Part shown: positions 54,798 through 64,000 of the stretch, in pieces
Position numbering within the stretch: position 1 is the first letter of the stretch
Layout of the letters: every line of letters begins with the position of its first letter
Origin: Rhodoblastus sp963828185
Lineage (GTDB): Bacteria > Pseudomonadota > Alphaproteobacteria > Rhizobiales > Beijerinckiaceae
Length of the DNA stretch: 64,000 bases
Assembly: GCA_963828185.1 (NCBI GenBank)
Contig: CAWHDV010000017.1
Span: 434,001 to 498,000 of the forward strand
Reading direction: 5' to 3'
Notes under the pieces: model-generated
Seen by the model: the letters and a program-made list of their open reading frames with translations, nothing else
Database searches by the model: none
Told to the model about the DNA's origin: nothing
Made by a program: the position numbers and the translations under genes

Positions 54798-55583
54798 TTA
54801 AGCCGTACGCGTTTCGTCATGTTTACTCTGTTCGATGATCTCGAGCGCGATGACAGTTTCGGCAAGCGTTCTTTGCAACGCGTAGGTCCAACCTGGCAAG
54901 CCATCCATAATGCAGCGCTTTATGAAGAGAACATAGAAAAGAACGAGCAGCGGCGCCGGCCACGCGAGCCTCCGGATCTGGTCGGTCCGGCGCAACTCCG
55001 CGGGCTTGGCGGCAAGGATGTGACGAGCCTCGAGCACCGCGTATTTGTGCTGCGATTGCAGCCAGCGAGACAGAGGTTTTCGATCGTCATGCAGGATCCG
55101 CGTCTTCAGCGCTTCGGTGCGCCCAGACAAGATCAGACGCTGTGTATGGCCGGACTGGACATACCGCCCCGCCTCGCGTCGGAACAGCACGACCCCGTCG
55201 GGATAGAGTGAGCCGCGGAGCGGAAGTCCGAAAACGCAGTAGATAAAGCTCGCCACAAAACCATTGCAGTCGGGCCCCGGCGAAGCAGCCTCCAATTCCT
55301 TAGCGAATTCGCGCGGGACGATGTAGTCGGCATCCAGCGCCAAAATCCATTCCGATGCGACGCCGGTCTCACGGATTGCGAAATTCCACTGATCCGCATG
55401 CTGTTCGAAGCGACGCTGGAACAACCTCGCGTTTGGAAATTGGCGGACGATCGAGACAGTCTCGTCCGTGCTGAAACTGTCCACGACAACAATGTCGCGC
55501 GCCCAGTCGAGGCAGCCCAAGGTCCTAGCGATGTTCTCGCGCTCGTTGAAGGTGAGGATGACCGGCGTGATTTTCTCCAGCAT
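54798..55583 (-). CDS. glycosyltransferase family 2
   Basis: 261 residues. ITPVILTFNERENIARTL and RDIVVVDSFSTDETVSIV are the GT-A nucleotide-binding strands; WILALDADYIVPREFAKEL has the DxD. The C-terminal region has a hydrophobic helix (PLLVLFYVLFIKRC). It resembles WaaE/KdtX-type GT2 proteins. ATG 55583 lies nine bases after the preceding stop with GGTGAG upstream; an earlier ATG (55604) overlaps that gene. Confidence 0.88.
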   Translation of the reverse strand: MLEKITPVILTFNERENIARTLGCLDWARDIVVVDSFSTDETVSIVRQFPNARLFQRRFEQHADQWNFAIRETGVASEWILALDADYIVPREFAKELEAASPGPDCNGFVASFIYCVFGLPLRGSLYPDGVVLFRREAGRYVQSGHTQRLILSGRTEALKTRILHDDRKPLSRWLQSQHKYAVLEARHILAAKPAELRRTDQIRRLAWPAPLLVLFYVLFIKRCIMDGLPGWTYALQRTLAETVIALEIIEQSKHDETRTA

Positions 55584-55591
55584 GGGGGCGC

Positions 55592-56734
55592 TCACCGCAA
55601 GCATTCACAGTATACCTTTTCCATTCGCTCGGCGATCGCGGCCCAGGAGAATCGCGCAGCGGCGGCTCGCCGACCGGCGGCGCCCAATGAGCGTCGAAGC
55701 TCGTCGTTCTGTAAAACGGAACGGATCGCCTCGGCCAGAGGCTCGGGTTCGCCACGGGTGACGATCCCAGCGCCTGTTTCCCTGATCGCATCGGCGAGCC
55801 CAACCTCGTTCGACACAACGACGGGTCGGCCGCAAGCCATCGCTTCCAGCGCCGAGATCCCAAAATTCTCGGAGAGCGACGGCATCACGAAGACGTCGCA
55901 AGCGCGGAACTGCACCCATTTGGCTTCATCGTCGACCGCACCGATAAACTTCGTTCGACCGAGAACACCGACTTCCGTCGCCAACTGCTTAAGCCGTGGC
56001 GTTAACCCTTCCTCATCATTGCCGGCAATCACGAGTTCGGCTTCGGGAACAAGCCGCATCGCTGATACGAGCCGGTCGAGCCCCTTCTTCCAACTGATGC
56101 GACCGAGAGAAAGTACGCGCGGGCGCGCGGGAGCGGGACGATAAGTGACCTCCGTTTCCGCCTCTGGCGCGTCGACCCCATTCGGGACTACGTCAATTCG
56201 GCGCGGCGCGAACCCCAGCCGGCGCAATTCTCCCGCCTCGATGTCGGCCGTTACATGGATTGAGGCCGCGCCTGCGATATTCGCCCGTTCGAACAACGCG
56301 ATCCATGCCGATTTCGCGAGACCGCTTTTCCTTTCGATCAGATCGGCGACCAACATGCCGCGTGGCGAGAGAACATATGGAACTGTCGCGCGGCGCGCCG
56401 AACGCGCCGCCGCCATGGTGGGCCACAGAAAGACCGAGTGCAGATGTATGAGATCGAAAGAGGCGACATCGCGAGCCAGCGCCGCCGCCATACCGGGCGA
56501 TCGGTAAAGTCGTCGCCCGATGCCGGTTCCAAAGTACCAGACTTTCACGCCGTCGAGATCGACCGCCTCCCCCGTTTTCACCGGCGAAACGCCCGGACCG
56601 TCGACGTTGGTCGTGAAGACGTGAACGTCGTGCCCGCGTTCGACGAACGCTTTGCACAGGCCGTGGACGGACCGAATAGGCCCACCATAGCGGGTTGCCG
56701 GAAGATAGCTGGGAACGACGTGAAGAAGGCGCAA
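55592..56734 (-). CDS. glycosyltransferase family 4
   Basis: 380 residues of GT-B fold: VPSYLPATRYGGPIRSVHGL at the N-terminus, RVLSLGRISWKKGLDRLVSA at the start of the donor domain, and SLSENFGISALEAMACGRPV (the E-x7-E motif). Complete, with no break. It belongs to the leftward run of GT genes and probably adds one sugar to the lipid-linked repeat unit. Confidence 0.92.
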   Translation of the reverse strand: MRLLHVVPSYLPATRYGGPIRSVHGLCKAFVERGHDVHVFTTNVDGPGVSPVKTGEAVDLDGVKVWYFGTGIGRRLYRSPGMAAALARDVASFDLIHLHSVFLWPTMAAARSARRATVPYVLSPRGMLVADLIERKSGLAKSAWIALFERANIAGAASIHVTADIEAGELRRLGFAPRRIDVVPNGVDAPEAETEVTYRPAPARPRVLSLGRISWKKGLDRLVSAMRLVPEAELVIAGNDEEGLTPRLKQLATEVGVLGRTKFIGAVDDEAKWVQFRACDVFVMPSLSENFGISALEAMACGRPVVVSNEVGLADAIRETGAGIVTRGEPEPLAEAIRSVLQNDELRRSLGAAGRRAAAARFSWAAIAERMEKVYCECLR

Positions 56735-56772
56735 TGCGAACGCTCTGATTTGGTCGAAAAGATCGGTCGAAG

Positions 56773-58215
56773 TCAGCTGGACCCGAAGCCCAAGCGGCGG
56801 CCATTTCGATTAGCCGCCATTCGGGAGGATTGTGATACGCGGCGTTCGATTACCGCCCTCCAGCGAAAGAGCACGACCAGCGCCAATACCGTGAGAGAAA
56901 ATGCGCCGATCAGCTTTTCGATGTTCTCTGCGAACTGGAACGACGTCGTTGCGACAGACGCGGCAAACCCGCTCTTCAGGAATTCCGGCCCGTCGGATGC
57001 CATAAAATAGCGAGTCGCCAGCCCCAGCGCCGCGCCGAGCGCGAGCAAGGGCATGAGCATCAACGGGAAGCCGAAGTCGACATGTGCCTGGGCAACGTAC
57101 CCCACACTCACAGACGTCCCTTCGGCGAATTGGACACCAGTCATCAACGTGGTGACGGCAGTATCATTCAGCGCGGCCTTATCCGGAAAGAGCGCCCTTG
57201 GCATCAGGACGTTCTGGATCGCCGACCACCAAAAGTGCGTCGTCGGCAGCGCGCCGAGATCGTATCTGCCCAACGACAGCGCATAGAACTTGGTGTAGCC
57301 GAGACGGGCCAGCAGGTCCGTATAGGCGCGGTCGTAGTCGATGTTGCCGTTTGTGACCTTCGACAGGATCCAGCGGAGCTTTTGCGTCGCCGACAGGTCG
57401 GCGACGCTGAGCAGCACACGGTATTCTGGTTTTATTGCCGTCCAGACCAAGGATATGTAGACCAGCAAGACGAACCCGATTGTCAGCGCCGCAACCTCGC
57501 GAAAGCCGAACCGCCGAGCGTCGCGGCTGCTCAGAGCGGCGGCGAAAATGATAACGTAGGGCGCCTGGTATGAAGATAGAGAGCCTATCAAACCGGCGGC
57601 GGTCTCGAACGCCAGGACTAGCGTAAGGAGCGCCAGGCTGTTCGGCTGTCGCAACAGCGCCCGGATCAGAATGAACAACGCGACAAGATGCACCGAGCCG
57701 AGCGCCAATAGCGGCTGCGTGAGGCCGGGGGCGATATAAGCAGCCGTGCCCAGGATGGACGATAACACAAGCGCGGCGAGATAAACCGCGACGGCGCCTC
57801 GGGTCGAGATCCGTTCGCGGCCCGCAGGCGCCGCGGAAGCCTGTCGCGTCAGCGTATTGCAACGGAAACCCAGCTTGACGCCAACGATGATCACGACGAG
57901 CGCGAGGCAGCTGATAACTATCGCCTCGCTGCGGTAAGCGCCCCCGCCAAGCGATTCAACCGATACGTCCAGACGATCGGCGTACATAAGGTCCGCTACG
58001 ACGCCAACCCAATAAATAACCGCGGTGGTCAGCAACGTGGGAACTATCGCGCCTTCTCGCTGAAGAAGGGCCCCGCAAAGGAAGATCGTCCCGGCCGTTG
58101 CAATCCAAAGCAGGGCGTTGTCGCTTGAGAATGCCGCGCCAAGCAGTCCGAGCATCGCAAGGACGCCGCACAATGCGACGGGGCTACGAAGCGTTAGCGC
58201 GCCCAAGCCTTTCAC
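56773..58215 (-). CDS. O-antigen / oligosaccharide repeat-unit polymerase (Wzy-like)
   Basis: 480 residues with 10-12 membrane helices and a large periplasmic loop (DRAYTDLLARLGYTKFYALS) typical of Wzy-like polymerases; YVAQAHVDFGFPLMLMPLLA is a recognisable late block. Such proteins join flipped repeat units on the periplasmic face. The GTG start overlaps the stop of the preceding small gene. Sequence conservation in this group is low, so the assignment rests on topology and gene context. Confidence 0.75.
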   Translation of the reverse strand: MKGLGALTLRSPVALCGVLAMLGLLGAAFSSDNALLWIATAGTIFLCGALLQREGAIVPTLLTTAVIYWVGVVADLMYADRLDVSVESLGGGAYRSEAIVISCLALVVIIVGVKLGFRCNTLTRQASAAPAGRERISTRGAVAVYLAALVLSSILGTAAYIAPGLTQPLLALGSVHLVALFILIRALLRQPNSLALLTLVLAFETAAGLIGSLSSYQAPYVIIFAAALSSRDARRFGFREVAALTIGFVLLVYISLVWTAIKPEYRVLLSVADLSATQKLRWILSKVTNGNIDYDRAYTDLLARLGYTKFYALSLGRYDLGALPTTHFWWSAIQNVLMPRALFPDKAALNDTAVTTLMTGVQFAEGTSVSVGYVAQAHVDFGFPLMLMPLLALGAALGLATRYFMASDGPEFLKSGFAASVATTSFQFAENIEKLIGAFSLTVLALVVLFRWRAVIERRVSQSSRMAANRNGRRLGFGSS

Positions 58216-58616
58216 TCCGCACCTAGGACAACGACCGTCGAGCGCTGCGTTGCGCGTCTGACGGCTTCAATGATCCCGTTGCCCGCCTGCGTCAAGCCGA
58301 AACGGTCGTTGACAGTTTGAATAGTTTGAGGTGGCGTAGAGCGCCTCCGAGCACCTGCCCGAGCGCTCGCAAGCGCACGAATGTCCCCGCGCAGAACCGT
58401 CCTTTCGACGCGTTCGGTTGACGCCAAATTGAGCGCGCATCCGACTTCGCTCGGCACGACGCATGCAAGCGCATTCAGCCAGATCAACCGCCATGTTTTT
58501 TGACGGTTCGAAGGCGACGCAGGAGCGTCGGCCGTGGCGCGCAAATTAGGCCTCGGTCCAGCGATCATATCATGCAGCGGCGTCGCGCCGGCGCGAACGA
58601 GAGCATCAAGGCTCAT
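58212..58616 (-). CDS. hypothetical protein, uncertain
   Basis: 134 codons ending in a GTGA overlap with the polymerase start, which is why it is listed. There is no known motif, and its composition (many Arg, Ala, Thr) is not distinctive. It may be the decayed end of a transferase gene or not coding at all. Confidence 0.3.
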   Translation of the reverse strand: MSLDALVRAGATPLHDMIAGPRPNLRATADAPASPSNRQKTWRLIWLNALACVVPSEVGCALNLASTERVERTVLRGDIRALASARAGARRRSTPPQTIQTVNDRFGLTQAGNGIIEAVRRATQRSTVVVLGAE

Positions 58617-58679
58617 GTTGGTTCATCCCGTCGTCAAACCCACCGTGTGCGATCGACAATTTAACATGCCAGTACAGAG

Positions 58680-59834
58680 CTATTTGGCAGATACAAAGGA
58701 CAATGCCGCCTCAACTCCATCGGCTGCCCGCTCGAGCGTGAATCGATCTGACAGCCGCGTTATGTGTTTGGGCGGGGGTGGATTGCCCGCGACCTCCTCG
58801 ATAGCCGCAGCCAAGCCGTCGATATCGCCCGCTCGAAATGCCCGTCCCGCAAACCCGTCGTTTGCGAGGTCCGGTGCGCAACCGCACGCGTCCGAGACGA
58901 TGATTGGTCGGCCGCACGCCAGAGCCTCATTGGCGACCAGCCCCCAAGTTTCGGCCCCGTCAGAGGGCAAAGCAAGTGTGTCGCAGGCTGCATAAACCGA
59001 GGGCATCTGGCTTTGGTTGCAAAAGCCCAACAGGTGGGCGGGTACGCCCGATGCCGCCGCTTGATCCTTCAATTGGGTCTTGAGCTCGCCCTCCCCGGCG
59101 ACGAGCAACTGAACGTCTTGATCCTTCCGCCGCAGCGTCGCAATGGCTGCGAGGACATCAAGCGGACGTTTGAAATCCACCAGCTTGCCTGCGAACAAAA
59201 CCAGCGTCGTTGTATCGGAAATCATTAGTTGCGCCCGCAAATTCGCGCGTGCTTCCAACGTCGCCCGCGTCGCAAACCAATTCGTATCAATGCAATGCGG
59301 CGAAAAAAAAAGTCTTTCTGCGGGAAAGGCGAAATGTTCATAATAGCCTTTCGAGCGCTGACCAACAAATAGCGCGGCATCAAATAGGCGCAACAGCGGG
59401 GGATAGAGAACCTTTTTCACCAGCTCTTTCCCTTTCGAACGCGGGGTGTTGAGTTGGCTGTCGCCCCTGACGAGAACAGGAAGCCCGAGCGACTTCGCGG
59501 CGAGAACGCCCTGCATATAGCTCTTCAAGTGCCAGCCGAGCACCAAAACGGCGCTGAACCGACCCTCTCGGAGGTGGCGTCCGATCTCCGGTGTATCGCA
59601 ACCAAAGAATTGATCCGTGCCAGGTTTCGCCGCGCGGTTACGAAGAAAGGAATGACGATAGCCGGAGGCCAGATCGACATCCCATTCGAATGGGGCTCCA
59701 AAACCCAGGGCTCCTTGCTGGACGGCGTCCGGTTTGAATGCATAAAAAGCGTGCAAATCGATTCGATGTGCGATCTCCCGAAAAAGCGGCGCATAATATT
59801 GGACCGGGTGCGAGGCGAGAATGGCCAGCCTCAT
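58680..59834 (-). CDS. glycosyltransferase family 4
   Basis: 384 residues. LAILASHPVQYYAPLFREIA at the start is typical of a GT4 subgroup found with heterocyst or exopolysaccharide loci; TTLVLFAGKLVDFKRPLDVL opens the donor domain and DGAETWGLVANEALACGRPI is the E-x7-E motif. The gene overlaps its upstream neighbour's stop by four bases. Confidence 0.9.
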   Translation of the reverse strand: MRLAILASHPVQYYAPLFREIAHRIDLHAFYAFKPDAVQQGALGFGAPFEWDVDLASGYRHSFLRNRAAKPGTDQFFGCDTPEIGRHLREGRFSAVLVLGWHLKSYMQGVLAAKSLGLPVLVRGDSQLNTPRSKGKELVKKVLYPPLLRLFDAALFVGQRSKGYYEHFAFPAERLFFSPHCIDTNWFATRATLEARANLRAQLMISDTTTLVLFAGKLVDFKRPLDVLAAIATLRRKDQDVQLLVAGEGELKTQLKDQAAASGVPAHLLGFCNQSQMPSVYAACDTLALPSDGAETWGLVANEALACGRPIIVSDACGCAPDLANDGFAGRAFRAGDIDGLAAAIEEVAGNPPPPKHITRLSDRFTLERAADGVEAALSFVSAK

Positions 59835-61123
59835 GCTGACTGCCCCGCGAAAGGTCCGCGCTCGAAAATATCGGCAAATTGGCGCGCGATCGCTGATGCA
59901 ACAAAGGGCGCATAAGCCTCAGAATTAGGTCTCCCGAGACTGTCGGGCGCAAGCGCCAGACGTTCGATCGCGATTGCGATCTCTCGGTCTAGAGAAGTTA
60001 GCTCCGATCGATCCGCAAAAGACAATGGGATCCCGCCTCCTGCGGCGGTTAGAACGGCATGGGCGCTGCTCTCACGATGGAACAGCGACAAATAGGGACG
60101 TCCGGACATCAGCGAGGTGTATATTTTCGAAGCCGTGTAATGCGGCTCGTCGGAGCCAATCAGCAACAAACCTTGCGAGCGCGCCGTGACTGCGAGCGCA
60201 TCGAGATAGGACAGGCGCTCAGGGATTTCGTCGATAAACTCCGCGACGCCATGCTCCGCAGCCAAAGCCGTCACCGCTTTGCGGGCGCCACTGAGTGTCG
60301 AGTCCGTGCCGACAAAATTGAAGCGCAAGCGCGAAAGGACTTCGGGCTTTTCCGATTTGAGCCGCGCAACCGCGCGGAGGAATGCGCGGAATGGACCTTC
60401 CGCCGCAGACCAGTAGGAACCCACGTAACTGAGTTCAATCGCGCCATTGCGCCCTTTGAAAACGGAGGGGGCGTCTTGGCGTCGGCGCAGGGCCTCGAAA
60501 TCGGCGGGATCGCCACCGATCGGAATAGCTCGCGTGCGGCCCTCGTCGAGCCAAGGATAGCGCTGACGCATTTCATTGTTCTGCGTCTCGGACACAGACG
60601 TGATGAAATCGGCCGCCCTTACGGCGGAAGGCTCAAGGAAGGCGGCCAGTCGATGCGCCACACCCGCCTTGCTCCATTTCGGCTGCGCCGCGCCCCATTG
60701 GGAAACCCATGGGTCCTGAAAATCGAGAACGACCTGAGCGCCAAACTGGCGCTTCAGCGTCGGGGCGAGCATCAGGGGAAAATAAGGCGCGCTGGTAATG
60801 AGCACGCTGGCCACATCCCTTGTGGTCATGAGGTTGAAGAGCTGCGAACGCAAGGCGCCGAAGGCGCGAAGCGTAATGTCGCCGACGCCGAACGGGCGGG
60901 TAAGGCCGATCGGAACGGCGCCAACTTTTATGACTTCTGTCGAAGGGGGCACGAGTTGCGCCAACGCTGGGTCAAGACGCTGTTCGTGAAACGCCTCGTC
61001 GACGCAAAGAATGATCGGGTTCCAGCCCGCCGCGGGAAGATGCTTGGCGAGAAGCCGCGCGCGATGCACCCCCGCAAGTTGCGAAGGCGGAAAATACGGG
61101 GACAAAATAACGACGTTGCGCAT
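59831..61123 (-). CDS. glycosyltransferase, GT4-like
   Basis: About 430 residues. NVVILSPYFPPSQLAGVHRA is the acceptor-domain start, VVLDFQDPWVSQW and LSYVGSYWSAAEGPFRAFL flank the linker, and YTASKIYTSLMSGRPYLSLF occupies the donor-binding end (K-I/L-x-x-Y/L...G-x-P). This type is common in exopolysaccharide clusters. ATG 61123 is favoured; an upstream in-frame start (61153) overlaps the previous gene. Confidence 0.85.
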   Translation of the reverse strand: MRNVVILSPYFPPSQLAGVHRARLLAKHLPAAGWNPIILCVDEAFHEQRLDPALAQLVPPSTEVIKVGAVPIGLTRPFGVGDITLRAFGALRSQLFNLMTTRDVASVLITSAPYFPLMLAPTLKRQFGAQVVLDFQDPWVSQWGAAQPKWSKAGVAHRLAAFLEPSAVRAADFITSVSETQNNEMRQRYPWLDEGRTRAIPIGGDPADFEALRRRQDAPSVFKGRNGAIELSYVGSYWSAAEGPFRAFLRAVARLKSEKPEVLSRLRFNFVGTDSTLSGARKAVTALAAEHGVAEFIDEIPERLSYLDALAVTARSQGLLLIGSDEPHYTASKIYTSLMSGRPYLSLFHRESSAHAVLTAAGGGIPLSFADRSELTSLDREIAIAIERLALAPDSLGRPNSEAYAPFVASAIARQFADIFERGPFAGQSA

Positions 61124-61136
61124 CAATATTTTGGAC

Positions 61137-62438
61137 TCACTGCGCACCGCCAAAACTGTTCTTCAGCACCGCTTCCTTTGGCGCTGACAGAGCCTCTTGT
61201 ACGACCTCGACCAGCCGCACTTGCTCGGCGTCCCAGTTGAAGCGCGTCTGCCCCAGCCGAAACGCTTCGGTACGCGCGGCGGCGAGCCGGTCGGGACTGG
61301 ACAAATGCCGGTCCAGGATCGCCGCAAGCGCCATCGAGTCATTGACCGGGTAGAGTCGGGATTGCGCGCCGATTTCGGTGGCTAGGGCGCGATGTGATGG
61401 AATATCCGACATGATGGGCGGAACGCCCGCGAGCAAATAAGTGAAAAGCTTGTTGGTCAGCGCGATCGCGCGATTGCGTGTGTAGCCCGTCTCGGCGACG
61501 AGGCCGAGATCATAGTGCGATGCAAGCATCTCCATGCGTTCGGGGACGTCTTGCGATAAAAAATGCACCCGCCCTTTCGCGCCAACGCCTTGGGCGTAGC
61601 GCGTCAATTCTTCCCGATACGCCTTGCTAACGTTCCCGCGCAGGTAGAGATGTGGTTGCGTAGCGGCGGCAGCGATCGCCTCCACAGCGCATTCGAGGCC
61701 GCGATCCGGCCCGATAACTTGAGAGAACCAATAGACTGACGGACCGGGCTCGACACCGCCACGATCGGTTGGCGCGCGCGGGCCTTGCGATAATGGGAAG
61801 ACGTTGAGCACAACTGGAGGGCGAGGCGCGCCCCGATATTGCTGCGCATATGCATCCGCAATTCCAGGCGAGGCGGCCGTCATATAGGCGCATTGAGGCA
61901 GATAGTGTTCTTCGATCGCGCGCAGCGCCTGGCGCTCGACCCCATAGGCGGGCTCATCTGGCCAATCGCCTGGATGAAAATCTTCGGCGTCGAAAGCATA
62001 GCGCGCGTGATGCCATTTCGCGGCAACGGCCGCCGCCGGCAAAGCCGCTGGGTAATGCGCGATGTAAAGATCGGCCCCAACTTTCATCGCTTCCGACAGC
62101 AAAGGCGGCGTGAAAGGACTGAAAGCGCGATCAGCGATCCATTGCGACGGAACAACGGAATGAATTCGTCGCGCCGCCACTTGCGCCAGACGACGCAGCC
62201 GCCATCGCGACTTCGAGCGCAGATCGATACGCTTGAGCCGCCACGGCGCTTTCCGCAAGATCGATTGGTCGCGCGCTTCGACACTGTCGAGTGTTCGGAC
62301 AGCGACGACAGTGACATCGAATCCGGCGTCATGCAACGCTTGCGCTTCCTTCACCACGCGTGGTGTAGAACCGATATGCGTCGGCGTCACGATGCAAATG
62401 CGTCGACCACGGGGTCCGACATCGAGCGATCTGTTCAC
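61137..62438 (-). CDS. glycosyltransferase, GT4-like
   Basis: About 433 residues from a GTG that overlaps the previous stop (GTGA at 62438-62435). RICIVTPTHIGSTPRVVKEA starts the acceptor domain, ARYAFDAEDFHPGDWPDEPA and YMTAASPGIADAY follow, and ALTNKLFTYLLAGVPPIMSD is the donor-site segment. A frame extending to 62528 is contradicted by the overlap. Sugar unknown. Confidence 0.85.
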   Translation of the reverse strand: MNRSLDVGPRGRRICIVTPTHIGSTPRVVKEAQALHDAGFDVTVVAVRTLDSVEARDQSILRKAPWRLKRIDLRSKSRWRLRRLAQVAARRIHSVVPSQWIADRAFSPFTPPLLSEAMKVGADLYIAHYPAALPAAAVAAKWHHARYAFDAEDFHPGDWPDEPAYGVERQALRAIEEHYLPQCAYMTAASPGIADAYAQQYRGAPRPPVVLNVFPLSQGPRAPTDRGGVEPGPSVYWFSQVIGPDRGLECAVEAIAAAATQPHLYLRGNVSKAYREELTRYAQGVGAKGRVHFLSQDVPERMEMLASHYDLGLVAETGYTRNRAIALTNKLFTYLLAGVPPIMSDIPSHRALATEIGAQSRLYPVNDSMALAAILDRHLSSPDRLAAARTEAFRLGQTRFNWDAEQVRLVEVVQEALSAPKEAVLKNSFGGAQ

Positions 62439-63721
62439 AAAGGCGCTCTTCGGAATTTCGGATCGTACCCGCGCACGCGTAGCCCCTGGTCCAGGTCCGC
62501 TATCAGGTCTCTCCTGAAATCGGACCATTGGCGGCGCTTCGCCGCTTCGAGCGCGGGCGCGCGCATCTCACGTAGGCGCTGACGATTGTCGAGACACCAT
62601 TGCAGAGCATTGCTGAGCGCATCGACGTCAGCCGCTGGCACGATCAGGCCGTTCTCGCTCGTCACCAAATCGGAGGCGCCGGCCTGGCTCGTGGTGATCA
62701 CTGGAAGGCCGCGCGAAAACGCTTCCGCGATGACCATGCCGAACCCATCCGACAGGGTCGGAAAAACGAAGGCATCCGCGCTCTCAAAGGCGTCGAACAG
62801 ATCGTGCTGCGGGACCGAGCCATGAAAAACGATACCGTCCAGCCCGCCCGAAATTAGCCGTTCGGGCAATTCGAGCTTGCCATAGACGTTCAACACGGCG
62901 GCGCGGCCGGGATTCAGCTTCCGCCATGCTTGCAAAAGATAATGGGCGCCCTTGCGCAAGCTGAACGGGCCGGCGAAAATGATGTTGAGCGGACCGGTAC
63001 ATTCCGAATCGCGATAGCGGACTTCCGCGACCGGAGGCGGCGCGCCGAGGGGCACAACGAAAACCTTCGATGGATCGGCGCCTCCAGCGATATGCGTCTG
63101 CGCCGTTAGCGACGAATTGGCGATGATCACGTCCGCGAGGTCAATTTCGCGCTTGCGGCGTTGCTGCCGCACTTCGAATTTAGCATCGAAATAGGCGTCG
63201 TCTTCGCTGAGGAGCTCGTTCCATTTCGACTTTTCGCGTTTTTGTATTTCATCGTATTGAACGTTTTCGAGCGACGCGAGATACAGAATGCGGGCGACAC
63301 CCAATTCCTTTGCCCTCTCGAAAGCTGCGCAGGCCGTATATTCGAAGCAGTGCACGGCCTCCGCCGTCGGCACATATTTGCGCGCGACCAGTTTGTCGAA
63401 TCGACGGCTTGAAACATCCCATACGCGGTCAACCATGGGCGCGCTTACGCCGGCCTTTTGCGCCAGGGTACGCAACAGTTCCCACATCGGATAAGCGTGA
63501 ATCAATTCCGGCGGCACCTCTTGGATCCCCCGGCGGGCAAGCTGCCGCGCGAACCGATTGGCCGCGACAGACGGTAAATTTTGCAGCAAGCGATCGGCCC
63601 AGCCATCTCGCCGATGCGTATAAGTTGTCACGTAGGCGTTCAGCGCGCCCGCCTCCAACAAGGCCCGCGCGGCATGTTGGGCGTGCCCCATATTGCCCGG
63701 ATATGCGAGAACGCTCTTCAC
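62435..63721 (-). CDS. glycosyltransferase family 4
   Basis: 428 residues. VLAYPGNMGHAQHAARALLE opens a GT4 protein; LNIIFAGPFSLRKGAHYLLQ is the donor-domain start, and LSDGFGMVIAEAFSRGLPVI the E-x7-E motif. Complete. It is probably cotranscribed with the GT genes downstream and the GT11 gene 39 bases upstream. Confidence 0.92.
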   Translation of the reverse strand: MKSVLAYPGNMGHAQHAARALLEAGALNAYVTTYTHRRDGWADRLLQNLPSVAANRFARQLARRGIQEVPPELIHAYPMWELLRTLAQKAGVSAPMVDRVWDVSSRRFDKLVARKYVPTAEAVHCFEYTACAAFERAKELGVARILYLASLENVQYDEIQKREKSKWNELLSEDDAYFDAKFEVRQQRRKREIDLADVIIANSSLTAQTHIAGGADPSKVFVVPLGAPPPVAEVRYRDSECTGPLNIIFAGPFSLRKGAHYLLQAWRKLNPGRAAVLNVYGKLELPERLISGGLDGIVFHGSVPQHDLFDAFESADAFVFPTLSDGFGMVIAEAFSRGLPVITTSQAGASDLVTSENGLIVPAADVDALSNALQWCLDNRQRLREMRAPALEAAKRRQWSDFRRDLIADLDQGLRVRGYDPKFRRAPL

Positions 63722-63760
63722 AGATCAGGCGACGTTTCGTGTTTCGAACACCATGACCGC

Positions 63761-64000
63761 CTAAACACTGAGCCATCCATCAGGCAGCAGTTTTAAGCTT
63801 TCTGTTGAGTGCCCAAACAACCAGGTCTTAGGCGCAATTACAGGCGAGCCCCTCCGCGACGCAAACCATCCAGCCCACCACGAAAAACTACTGTTTGCAA
63901 TGATCACCCCTCCGCATTGACTAAGAATGAACAAGTCGTTGTAAGGTGCATTATTGTCGCTATCACAAAATATAGCGCCTTCAAAGCACGCCTGAGTTTT
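63761..64000 (-). CDS. GT11 (alpha-1,2-fucosyltransferase-like), C-terminal part
   Basis: Eighty codons read leftward from the right edge without a stop, so the 5' part is outside the window. DLFILSQCGGVIIANSSFSW and WAGWFASRRGSPVIAPKTWL match the final conserved block of GT11 fucosyltransferases (D-x-x-x-M/L-S-x-C..NSSFSWW..W). It suggests that fucose or a related deoxyhexose occurs in the glycan. The stop TAG is at 63761-63763. Confidence 0.85.
   Translation of the reverse strand, partial: KTQACFEGAIFCDSDNNAPYNDLFILSQCGGVIIANSSFSWWAGWFASRRGSPVIAPKTWLFGHSTESLKLLPDGWLSV

Noticed and set aside
60059..61240. 393-codon open frame on the plus strand
   Set aside because: It is antisense to a clear glycosyltransferase and lacks conserved sequence; the Arg-rich composition is typical of a shadow frame.

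Overview
The window looks like a high-GC alphaproteobacterial chromosome segment, probably order Hyphomicrobiales (Rhizobiales). That placement is inferred from family content (amino acid:carrier-protein ligase with DUF1839, DUF5681, exosortases with a PGPIPGAG-type signal), not from a marker gene. It is an envelope-polysaccharide and cell-surface region heavily rearranged by mobile elements. No rRNA, tRNA or CRISPR array was seen.

Layout. 1-4.2 kb (+): end of a polysaccharide operon (WecG/TagA-type transferase cut by the window edge, GT2, O-antigen ligase, GT4). 4.3-5.3 kb: collage of IS66 pieces. 5.4-19.4 kb: a biosynthetic block centred on carrier-protein chemistry. It holds an adenylation-carrier-membrane acyltransferase fusion, a stand-alone acyltransferase 3, a two-domain alpha/beta hydrolase, and a tightly packed minus-strand operon of ACP, acyl-CoA dehydrogenase-like protein, amino acid:[carrier protein] ligase, DUF1839 and a GH2 beta-mannosidase-like enzyme, followed by a broken GNAT. 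19.4-24.5 kb: ISAs1 remnant, a secreted ClpP-like protein, a DUF535 protein and a large DUF2786 protein. 24.5-30.4 kb: a dense run of toxin-antitoxin modules (VapBC, Phd/VapC, MazEF, GNAT, DUF5615), several broken, with short dispersed repeats and an IS21 fragment. 30.3-32.4 kb: a DUF5681-type island operon, partly decayed.

32.6-49.4 kb: two direct ~1.1 kb repeats, each with a HAD hydrolase, MNT/HepT toxin-antitoxin remnants and half of a tyrosine recombinase. Between them lie an orphan phosphoglycosyltransferase, a 54-residue secreted protein, an IS3 transposase, a MazEF-type pair, a methyltransferase with a duplicated fragment, and two paralogous exosortases, each followed by a small membrane-anchored partner, plus a secreted protein carrying an exosortase-type sorting signal. 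49.5-64 kb (-): a second polysaccharide cluster (acyltransferase 3, carbamoyltransferase, FkbM and SAM methyltransferases, one GT2, five GT4-like proteins, a polymerase) that runs off the right edge in a GT11 fucosyltransferase-like gene.

How the genes may work together (inference): two polysaccharide operons make and polymerise glycans; acyl-, carbamoyl- and methyltransferases decorate them; the carrier-protein operon may load and oxidise an amino-acid-derived group used in such decoration; the exosortases may process secreted proteins at the same surface. An unusually large number of genes carry single-base frameshifts, many in homopolymer runs, so some apparent pseudogenes may be sequencing errors.
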